NCBI GenBank assembly: GCA_003504855.1
Contig: DNZD01000251.1
Coordinates: forward strand, 1 to 6,856
Origin: Cytophagales bacterium
Lineage (GTDB): Bacteria; Bacteroidota; Bacteroidia; Cytophagales; Cyclobacteriaceae
Reading direction: 5' to 3'
DNA length: 6,856 bases
In this document: piece after piece, positions 1 to 5,831 of the stretch
How the letters are laid out: every line of letters starts with the position of its first letter
Numbering within the stretch: position 1 is the first letter of the stretch
Notes under the pieces: generated by a model
What the model was told of the DNA's origin: nothing
Databases searched by the model: none
What the model saw: only the letters and a program-made list of their open reading frames with translations
Program-made: the position numbers and the translations under genes

Positions 1-2735
1 TCCCTGATCCGGTCAAAGATGATCACCGTATCGTTGATGGAATAACCAATAATCGTCAACAGCGCTGCGACGAATACCTGGTCAATTTCCAGGGGGAAGC
101 CCAATACGCGGGCGATGGCAAAGGCAGAAAAAGTAAACAATGAGTCGTGTACGAGGGCCACAATGGCACCGGTACTGAACTGCCAGCGGCGGAAACGGAT
201 CAGGATGTAGAGGAAGATGGAAAGGATCGCCAGGGAACCTGCTACAAAGCTGGAATTCTTGATATCATCGGCTATCGTCGCGCCTACTTTGGAGGAAGAC
301 GAGATCGAAAAATGACCTTCATCCACCATGCGATCGTTTTCCACAAAAGCCAATCCGGTTGCCTTTTCCACGCCTTTGATCAGGGCTGACTTAACTTGCT
401 CATCTGAATTGTCTGAATCATTGTCGATCAGATAAGAAGTGGTCACTTTCATGATGTTATTTCCATCATAGTTCTTCACTTCGGTGCTGGAGTTTTCAAA
501 GCTGGTGGTCAAGTCGCTTCGCAATTGAGTTGCCTCAATGGGCTTCTTAAAGCTTACCACGTATGAACGTCCACCCTTAAAGTCAACGCCCAGGTTCAGT
601 CCCTGCACGGCAATAAGGGCCATACCAATCAGGATGACGGTAGCTGAGAACAAGTAGGCCTTCTTACGGCCTGCAATAAAATCGAAGTTGGTGTTCCTTC
701 CCACCTGCCAGCTGGCAAATGTTTCGAAGGAAACCTTGGCCTCATCGCCTTTGCGTACCATCCACTCGATAATCACGCGTGAAATGTATACAGCGGAGAA
801 GAATGAGGTGGCAATACCGATCATCAACACCACAGCAAATCCCTTCAAGGGGCCCTGTCCATAGATGTAGAGGAACATGGCCGTCAGGAAGGTAGTGAGG
901 TTAGAGTCAAAGATGGCTGCAAATGCCCGCTCATAGCCTTTGGCAATGGCCTCACGGAGGCGTCTGCCCTGGCGCAATTCCTCCCGAATGCGTTCGTAAA
1001 TCAACACGTTGGCATCAACCGCCATACCCATGGTCAACACGATACCAGCAATACCAGGCAGGGTAAGTGCCGAATTGAGCTGGGCCAGGATGCCGAGGAT
1101 AAAGAATACGTTGAACAACAATGCGAGGTCAGCCACCAGGCCGCCTTTTGAATAATACAGCACCATGAAAATGACGACCAATGCAAGACCTGCTGCCATG
1201 GAAATAAAGCCCTGATTCTGGGCGACTTGTCCAAGCGACGGTCCAATGATGGCCTCCTCCACAATCATGGTAGGTGCTGGCAGTGATCCGGCACGCAACA
1301 CAAGGGCAAGGTCTTTGGCCTCTTCAGGGGTAAAGCTACCGGTGATCTGGGAGTTTCCATTCGGAATTTCACCCTGCACGGTTGGCGCCGTGTACACATA
1401 GTTATCCAACAGAATGGCAATACGCCCTTGCGGGGTACGGCTGGATGCAGCTGCTGTTACCTTGGCCCAAACCTTGGATCCTTTTGCATTCATGGTCATG
1501 CTCACCGAAGGGCGGGCATATTGGTCAAAGTCATTGCGTGCATCACTGATCACTTCACCGCCAAGCAACGGCTTGCCATTGCGGCCAATGTTAATAAAGT
1601 TCAACCGGAGGTCCTCCACACCGGGTGTAATGTCTGGTTCAGCCTTCACATCCCAGGCCCAACTGATGGTGCGTGGGATATAATTGCGAACTTCTTCGCG
1701 ACGCAGGATGCGGTTGATGGTAGCCGTATCCTTTACATTGTACAGGAAGGGAATGTTCTGACTCCACAACGCAAAGATCGGTGATGTATTGAGGCGGGTG
1801 AGCGAATCCAGGTTGTTGCCAATAGAATCTTTGGATGCCTGGGCCAATGTTTTCTGCAGCGCAGATACGGTAGAGTCAGGCTTTGCGGTAGCATTTGTTG
1901 ATGCAGGCTCCGACGAACTTTTCAGGGCGGCCGCAGCCTGTTGTTCTTTCAACAACAGTTTATTGATGTTGTCAAATGCTGCACCGATTTGGGGATCGGT
2001 GTACTCAACGACTTCCCAGAATTCGAGACGGGCCACACCCTGCAACAGTTTGCGCACACGTTGGGGGTTGTCGGCTCCGGGAATTTCAATCTGTATACGA
2101 CCTGACTGCTGCAGGCGCTGAATCTTGGCCTCGGATGTACCAAACTGGTTGATACGGGTGCTAAGAATAGTAAACGAACGATCGATGGCCTTGTCAATTT
2201 CTTCCTGGAGGAACTTGAGTACAGCGGTATCTGAATCGGACAAGCTTACACGGTCCTTATTCGCAGCACTGGAAAATGCAGTGGCGAGGCTGCGACCCGG
2301 GTTAACTTCCTTAAAAGCGGCATAGAACAAGTCGACGAACAGGGTCTGTGTTCCTTTGGCCTGTATTCGTGCCTTTTGCAATGCAGCAATCAGATCAGGA
2401 TCCTGACCATCATTGCTAAGTCCTCGGATGATTTCTGATGGGGATACCTCCAGCACCACGTGCATACCGCCTTGCAGGTCAAGGCCCAATCCCAATTCAT
2501 TTTCCTTCACTTCCTTGTAGGTATACTCCGCACCAAACAGGTTGTAAACCGGCAGGTTCCAGAGGGAATCCATGTAGGCTTGCTTCTTGCTAAGGCTGAT
2601 GTTGCCAGCCTTATCAGTGGCATGGACGATTGCTTCTTCAGTTACCCGCTGGGAAACGAAGGTGAATGACAAGTAATAAACACACAGTAGGGTAATGAGG
2701 ATGGTCAATACCACTACAACTCCTTTGTTACGCAT
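1..2735 (-). CDS. secDF: SecDF, fused SecD-SecF protein-export subunit (C-terminus beyond left edge)
   Basis: This protein uses the proton-motive force at the SecYEG translocon to help pull exported proteins across the inner membrane. The frame is open from the ATG at 2735 to the window edge (911 codons, no stop), and an in-frame TAA three codons upstream limits the N-terminus. Visible parts are a first membrane helix at about residues 5-24, the SecD motif LGLDLQGG (83-90), a periplasmic region with a hydrophilic Ala/Ser/Thr-rich insert (about 255-320), a SecD helix bundle starting near 509, and the signature GMAVDANVLIYERIREE with Asp574. The SecF half has GVDFKGG (716-722) and ends within SINDTVIIFDRIR, with Asp902. 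From knowledge of the Thermus homologue, the two Asp residues match the proton-pathway aspartates. The last SecF helices are missing, probably 70-100 residues. SecD and SecF are one polypeptide here, as is usual in Bacteroidota. There is no Shine-Dalgarno match before the ATG. Confidence 0.96.
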   Translation of the reverse strand, partial: MRNKGVVVVLTILITLLCVYYLSFTFVSQRVTEEAIVHATDKAGNISLSKKQAYMDSLWNLPVYNLFGAEYTYKEVKENELGLGLDLQGGMHVVLEVSPSEIIRGLSNDGQDPDLIAALQKARIQAKGTQTLFVDLFYAAFKEVNPGRSLATAFSSAANKDRVSLSDSDTAVLKFLQEEIDKAIDRSFTILSTRINQFGTSEAKIQRLQQSGRIQIEIPGADNPQRVRKLLQGVARLEFWEVVEYTDPQIGAAFDNINKLLLKEQQAAAALKSSSEPASTNATAKPDSTVSALQKTLAQASKDSIGNNLDSLTRLNTSPIFALWSQNIPFLYNVKDTATINRILRREEVRNYIPRTISWAWDVKAEPDITPGVEDLRLNFINIGRNGKPLLGGEVISDARNDFDQYARPSVSMTMNAKGSKVWAKVTAAASSRTPQGRIAILLDNYVYTAPTVQGEIPNGNSQITGSFTPEEAKDLALVLRAGSLPAPTMIVEEAIIGPSLGQVAQNQGFISMAAGLALVVIFMVLYYSKGGLVADLALLFNVFFILGILAQLNSALTLPGIAGIVLTMGMAVDANVLIYERIREELRQGRRLREAIAKGYERAFAAIFDSNLTTFLTAMFLYIYGQGPLKGFAVVLMIGIATSFFSAVYISRVIIEWMVRKGDEAKVSFETFASWQVGRNTNFDFIAGRKKAYLFSATVILIGMALIAVQGLNLGVDFKGGRSYVVSFKKPIEATQLRSDLTTSFENSSTEVKNYDGNNIMKVTTSYLIDNDSDNSDEQVKSALIKGVEKATGLAFVENDRMVDEGHFSISSSSKVGATIADDIKNSSFVAGSLAILSIFLYILIRFRRWQFSTGAIVALVHDSLFTFSAFAIARVLGFPLEIDQVFVAALLTIIGYSINDTVIIFDRIR

Positions 2736-2759
2736 AATAGATTATTGGTTAAGGGAAAA

Positions 2760-2788
2760 TAAAACTACCCGGCTCTGTTGCCATGCAA
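2760..2788 (-). promoter_or_regulatory. Candidate Bacteroidota-type promoter for secDF
   Basis: Read on the minus strand, TTG (2786-2788) is followed after 18 bases by TAGTTTTA (2760-2767). The latter matches the Bacteroidota -7 consensus TAnnTTTG except at the last base. It lies about 25 bases before the secDF ATG, in the only sizeable gap on that side of the gene. The TTG falls inside a short inverted repeat. The call rests on pattern only, and the imperfect -7 element keeps confidence low. Confidence 0.4.
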
Positions 2789-2791
2789 CAG
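2775..2791. repeat. Inverted repeat, 7-bp arms, 3-base loop, upstream of secDF
   Basis: CTGTTGC and GCAACAG are perfect inverted arms around CAT. The element lies in the 82-base gap between the unknown gene and secDF and overlaps the TTG of the candidate promoter. It could be an operator or an mRNA hairpin that ends or slows transcription from the upstream gene. A U-rich stretch (TAGTTTTATTTT on the transcript strand) follows only after about seven bases, so it is not a textbook intrinsic terminator. Chance occurrence is possible. Confidence 0.4.
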
Positions 2792-2818
2792 GTCAGTAAA
2801 CGATGAGTCAAGTGAAGA

Positions 2819-3178
2819 TTAGGGCGCCTGTGGGGCGATGTAGACACGGAAGAGTGTCTTGAAAAAGTCAACCAGAAATGTCTGATGAACGGAAGGGGTC
2901 TCAGAAGCAGGTTGCTCGTCCTGTACAATTTCGCGGATGAAATTGGCATCCGTTTCGGGCGTTTGAACGGCCTGTCCGGAAGTCACCGCATCGGTGGAGG
3001 CCGGCGTGATGACCTTGTGGTCCTCGCGTGCCGCGTCTTGTTTTTCCGTTTTGGCTGGTTTGAGTCTGGAGATCAGGGTACTGGTCTCCTTTTCGAAAGC
3101 CTGCGAAAAGAGGATGACCATAGCGGCCAGAACCCCGGCTGCCAGCATCAATTTCCTCGAAAACGCAGTTTTTATCAT
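2819..3178 (-). CDS. Unknown membrane-anchored protein, 119 residues
   Basis: I do not recognise a family. From the ATG at 3178 the protein has a short basic N-terminus, one hydrophobic segment at residues about 11-28 (LMLAAGVLAAMVILFSQ), then a charged, Thr/Ala/Glu-rich and probably flexible region (29-78). It ends in a hydrophobic and aromatic tail, FLVDFFKTLFRVYIAPQAP (101-119). The likely topology is an inner-membrane anchor with the rest in the periplasm. No lipobox cysteine follows the hydrophobic segment, so it is not an evident lipoprotein. A longer reading from a TTG at 3217 is less likely, because that TTG coincides with a promoter element. The gene lies between udk and secDF. A DivIC/FtsB septum protein was considered for this small single-helix protein, but there is no coiled coil after the helix. 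That it is a gene is supported by its membrane-protein composition, its fit between neighbours and its promoter; its function is unknown. Confidence 0.7.
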   Translation of the reverse strand: MIKTAFSRKLMLAAGVLAAMVILFSQAFEKETSTLISRLKPAKTEKQDAAREDHKVITPASTDAVTSGQAVQTPETDANFIREIVQDEQPASETPSVHQTFLVDFFKTLFRVYIAPQAP

Positions 3179-3187
3179 AGAGCCCTG

Positions 3188-3217
3188 CAAAGGTAGAAAA
3201 GGGGGCCTATTTTGCAA
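3188..3217 (-). promoter_or_regulatory. Bacteroidota-type promoter before the unknown gene
   Basis: Read on the minus strand, TTG (3215-3217) is followed after exactly 19 bases by TACCTTTG (3188-3195), a full match to the -7 consensus TAnnTTTG. The -7 element ends nine bases before the ATG at 3178, so transcription would begin only a few bases before the start codon and the mRNA would be nearly leaderless. The TTG begins two bases after the udk stop codon. This supports a separate transcription start for the unknown gene and possibly secDF, and argues for the ATG at 3178. Confidence 0.55.
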
Positions 3218-3218
3218 G

Positions 3219-3863
3219 TCAGCCCTTTCTGGGAGAAAGCGCCTCCAGTCCTTTGAGATAGCCCACCAATACCGCCAATGCCCGACTGAAATGATGGTTG
3301 TTGGGAATGATCAGGTCGCACGAATGCTTCAGCGGCTCAATCAGCGACTCATAGATCGGCATGACATGGTGCTGATAGCGGTATAAAACATCGGTCAGGT
3401 CATAACCCCGTTCAGATTGGTCGCGGCGAATCCGTCGGCTCATCTTAACATGGTCTTTAGCTTCCACAAAAATTTTCAGGTCAAGTTCACTGGCAATCTC
3501 ATCAAAGTACTGCACAAACAATCCCTCCACGACAATAATAGGTGCCGCCTTGAAAGTGAGCATCTTCGGTTCAGCCAGCGGATTATTAAACGTGTATTCC
3601 ATCTTCACCACATCCTCTCCAGCCTTGAGTTTGAGGACATCCGCCAGAAATCCTTCGCGATCAATGGACGTCGGTAAATCAAAGTTGCGGAAACCATTGG
3701 GATCGACCGGCTGAAACTCACGGGACCTGTAATAATTGTCCTGGGAAATGAGGCAGAGCTGATCTGCTGCAAAGTGCTTGGAAAGTCCCTCGAGGAAAAA
3801 TGTTTTGCCGGAGCCACTGCCGCCAGTGATACCAATGGTGAAGGGCCTAGCGGAGGGTTTCAT
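3219..3863 (-). CDS. udk: Uridine kinase
   Basis: A cytosolic kinase of pyrimidine salvage that phosphorylates uridine (and usually cytidine) to the monophosphate using a nucleoside triphosphate. The 214-residue length is normal for the family. The Walker A loop GGSGSGKT is at residues 14-21. SQDNYYR (40-46) carries the Asp expected to activate the substrate hydroxyl (Asp42). NFDLPTSID (60-68) corresponds to the substrate-side loop, VVEGLF (111-116) to the second conserved strand, and the Arg-rich RRIRRD (143-148) to the lid. The ATG at 3863 sits directly after a small inverted repeat and 36 bases after rdgB, so it may be cotranscribed with rdgB; no good promoter is visible in that gap. A related phosphoribulokinase-like kinase is the alternative, but the motifs and length favour uridine kinase. 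Confidence 0.9.
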   Translation of the reverse strand: MKPSARPFTIGITGGSGSGKTFFLEGLSKHFAADQLCLISQDNYYRSREFQPVDPNGFRNFDLPTSIDREGFLADVLKLKAGEDVVKMEYTFNNPLAEPKMLTFKAAPIIVVEGLFVQYFDEIASELDLKIFVEAKDHVKMSRRIRRDQSERGYDLTDVLYRYQHHVMPIYESLIEPLKHSCDLIIPNNHHFSRALAVLVGYLKGLEALSPRKG

Positions 3864-3864
3864 A

Positions 3865-3882
3865 TTTCCGCAAAATCGGAAA
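3865..3882. repeat. Inverted repeat, 6-bp arms, one base before the udk ATG
   Basis: TTTCCG and CGGAAA flank a six-base loop. On the transcript strand the 3' arm ends one base before the udk start codon, where a hairpin could affect ribosome access. It lacks the U tract of an intrinsic terminator. The stem is short, and chance is a real alternative. Confidence 0.3.
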
Positions 3883-3899
3883 CAAAAAGCGAAAATGAT

Positions 3900-4478
3900 T
3901 TACCGCGCGCGTAGAAAATTGACCAGCTTCCGAACGGCCATCCCCCGATGACTAATCTGGTTCTTTTGATCCATCGACAATTCGGCCAGTGAAATGGTTT
4001 GTCCTATCGGCTGAAAAACAGGGTCATAGCCGAAGCCACCGTTGCCCTGTCTCTTCCGCAGGATGTTGCCTTCCAGCACGCCTTCAAAGAGGTGCTCCTC
4101 GCCCCCGTTCACGAGAGCAATCACGGTTTTGAACCGGGCTGACCGGTTGCGGGAGGTATCAAGGTTCCTCAGGAGAAGATCAATGTTATCATCAGAATTG
4201 CGTTGGGGTCCTGCATAGCGGGCCGAATAGACGCCAGGAGCGCCCTGCAAGGCATCCACTTCAAGGCCGGTATCATCCGCAAAACAGGAAACGTGGAAAT
4301 GGTCGCGCACATAGCGTGCCTTCTGAAGGGCATTGCCCTCAATGGTGGGCTGGGTCTCCGGCAAATCAATCGTACATCCGATCTCCGCCAGGGTTACAAT
4401 TCGGAATGTTTCGCCAAGAGCAGCACGCACTTCTTCAAGTTTGTGCATGTTGTTCGTGGCGAAACACAACGATTTCAT
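3900..4478 (-). CDS. rdgB: XTP/dITP diphosphatase (RdgB/HAM1 family)
   Basis: A cytosolic house-cleaning pyrophosphatase that hydrolyses dITP, ITP and XTP to the monophosphates, keeping deaminated purines out of DNA and RNA. At 192 residues it has the usual family length. Conserved motifs are FATNNMHKLEEV near the N-terminus (6-17; Thr8, Asn10, Lys13), FADDTGLEVDAL (66-77; Asp69 matches the catalytic Asp), GAPGVYSARYAG (79-90), GNGGFGYDPVF (145-155, base recognition) and QKNQISHRG (171-179; Lys172, His177, Arg178). No expected residue is missing. The ATG shares its A with the TAA stop of the upstream FKBP gene (TAATG), which suggests translational coupling. A purine NTP sanitiser between prolyl isomerase genes and udk makes sense as a housekeeping operon rather than one pathway. 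Confidence 0.95.
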   Translation of the reverse strand: MKSLCFATNNMHKLEEVRAALGETFRIVTLAEIGCTIDLPETQPTIEGNALQKARYVRDHFHVSCFADDTGLEVDALQGAPGVYSARYAGPQRNSDDNIDLLLRNLDTSRNRSARFKTVIALVNGGEEHLFEGVLEGNILRKRQGNGGFGYDPVFQPIGQTISLAELSMDQKNQISHRGMAVRKLVNFLRAR

Positions 4479-4960
4479 TATTTCACATCTACCAGGGTAA
4501 CATCAAAAATCAAGTTGGCATTGGCCGGGATCGCTGGCGGCGAACCCACAGTGCCATATCCAAGGCCTGAAGGAATGTAGAGGGTCGCCACGGTGCCTTT
4601 TCCAAACTGGGTAAAGCCAATCTGCCACCCTTTAATAAGGCCTGCCAGGGTACCAAAATTGACAGCGGTCGTGGGGTGCGAATCGAATGCGACTCCGGTG
4701 CTCATCAATTTACCAACATACTTTACACTGATGCCATTGGCAAGCGTCGGGATCTTGGCACCCGCCGGGGCAGGCGTGGTAATTACATACCGCAATCCGC
4801 TGGCATCTTTGATGGCGTTCGTGATGTTGTTGTCTGCCAGGTATTTGTCGATGGTGGCCACATCTTTGGCCAACTGCTCTTCGGTACTTAGTGTTTTGTC
4901 GGTGCTGCAGGCTGCCAGTACCAGGAGTAAACCCACCACACCCTTCTTCATCAGGTTCAT
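4478..4960 (-). CDS. FKBP-type peptidyl-prolyl isomerase, lipoprotein
   Basis: A single-domain FKBP prolyl isomerase, probably lipid-anchored outside the cytoplasm, where it would assist folding of exported proteins. Residues 1-17 form a lipoprotein signal peptide (basic MNLMKK, then a hydrophobic run) ending in the lipobox LAAC with Cys18. A linker (19-75) contains EEQLAKDVATIDKYLADNN. The FKBP domain spans about 76-160. Compared with human FKBP12, the pocket residues appear kept: Tyr81, Phe92-Asp93, Phe102, Ile109, Trp112, Tyr135, Ile144 and Phe152, so activity is expected. The start could also be Met4, which would still leave a signal peptide. It lies 18 bases after its paralogue and overlaps rdgB by one base. 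A role like GldI, the gliding-associated FKBP lipoprotein of Flavobacterium, is conceivable but not shown by the sequence. Confidence 0.92.
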   Translation of the reverse strand: MNLMKKGVVGLLLVLAACSTDKTLSTEEQLAKDVATIDKYLADNNITNAIKDASGLRYVITTPAPAGAKIPTLANGISVKYVGKLMSTGVAFDSHPTTAVNFGTLAGLIKGWQIGFTQFGKGTVATLYIPSGLGYGTVGSPPAIPANANLIFDVTLVDVK

Positions 4961-4978
4961 ACAGCGTTTATGTTAATG

Positions 4979-5818
4979 TTATTTAAAATCAACTAATTCA
5001 ATTTCAAAAATCAGGTTAGCATTTGCCGGAATGAGGGGCGGCGATCCATTGGGACCATACCCCAGGCTTGAGGGGATGTACAAGGTTGCCTTGGTGCCTT
5101 TTGCGAATTGGGGGAATACGGCCTGCCAACCACGGATCAGGTTACTCAACGGATACTCAACGGGGTCCGTTGACTCCTGAAACATCTCATTGTTATTGAG
5201 GAATGAACCCTTATAGCGAAAGACAACGGTAGACATTGCATTGGGATGTTCGCCTACGGTTGCGTTGGTGATCACATAGCTCACGCCGCTGGGATCGGTA
5301 ATGGCATTGATATTGTTTTTCTTCAGGTACTCGCGGATGGCAGTAGTATCGGCCACCAGCTGTTTGTCCCTCAGTCCCTGCATAAAGTCACCAATTTTCT
5401 CCCGGTCGATTACATCCTGCACACCGAAGTAAAAGGTGATTTCGCTTTCCGGTTTGATCTCAGGGGGCAGTTCACGCTGCATGCTGTTTTCAAAAAATGA
5501 CTTGGCGGTCACCTTCGCAATAACACTATCACCCTTTTTCAACACACGGAAGACATTTTCAATTCCCTTTTCTGCCTTCATCCCTGCGGTATCAGGTACC
5601 ATGTACAGCATGGGCAGGGTCCGGCGGCGGGTATCATCCCAAACAGAATCTTTGGAGTCTTTATATAACATATTCAGCAGCAGGTACTGCCCGGTGACGG
5701 CATATTCACCCACACCTTCGCGCACCACCGATACTTCGATGCCGTTCGGTGATTTGCGTGATTTGGAGCAGGCTGCGCAAAGCACGACAACCGCCAGCAT
5801 TACATAAGAAATTTTCAT
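4979..5818 (-). CDS. Two-domain FKBP-type prolyl isomerase lipoprotein
   Basis: A 279-residue envelope lipoprotein. The signal peptide ends in LCAAC with Cys17 as the likely lipidated residue; Cys14 at the -3 position is an unusual lipobox residue. Residues about 26-138 resemble a degenerate FKBP fold: a VWDD segment (59-62) sits where Phe-Asp is expected, then GIENVFRVLKKGDSV (85-99) and a final strand ending EITFYFGVQDVID (126-138), without the GYG loop. A linker (about 140-190) is followed by a good FKBP domain (about 195-279) with Tyr202, Phe213, Ile228, Trp231, Tyr254 and Phe271. The catalytic-pocket Asp of FKBP12 (Asp37) is Gln214 here (MFQES), so activity may be reduced. The ATG lies 13 bases after the upstream gene's stop. 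The C-terminal part is a paralogue of the next gene. The isomerase fold is secure; activity and client proteins are unknown. Confidence 0.88.
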   Translation of the reverse strand: MKISYVMLAVVVLCAACSKSRKSPNGIEVSVVREGVGEYAVTGQYLLLNMLYKDSKDSVWDDTRRRTLPMLYMVPDTAGMKAEKGIENVFRVLKKGDSVIAKVTAKSFFENSMQRELPPEIKPESEITFYFGVQDVIDREKIGDFMQGLRDKQLVADTTAIREYLKKNNINAITDPSGVSYVITNATVGEHPNAMSTVVFRYKGSFLNNNEMFQESTDPVEYPLSNLIRGWQAVFPQFAKGTKATLYIPSSLGYGPNGSPPLIPANANLIFEIELVDFK

Positions 5819-5831
5819 GATTGGGATTTAT

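Noticed and set aside
1414..2325. Several plus-strand frames of 66 to 118 codons opposite secDF.
   Set aside because: secDF is continuous through this stretch with all expected motifs, and these frames overlap one another and lack motifs.
2775..2791. Intrinsic terminator after the unknown gene.
   Set aside because: The stem is only 7 bp and the U-rich run is displaced by about seven bases, so I list it only as an inverted repeat.
3179..3217. N-terminal extension of the unknown gene from a TTG at 3217.
   Set aside because: The TTG forms part of a full-consensus promoter, the extension (MQNRPPFLPLQGS) puts Pro-rich sequence before a normal membrane anchor, and an ATG is available at 3178.
2885..3386. 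Plus-strand open frames of 103 and 130 codons across the unknown gene and the end of udk.
   Set aside because: They lie opposite better-supported genes, have no recognisable domain, and look like antisense frames.
4203..4976. Plus-strand frames of 125 and 127 codons opposite rdgB and the FKBP gene.
   Set aside because: They are antisense to genes with complete family motifs and show no protein-family features of their own.
4961..5831. Internal promoters in the 18- and 13-base gaps of the FKBP genes.
   Set aside because: No TTG/TAnnTTTG pair with proper spacing is visible; a single operon explains the tight packing.
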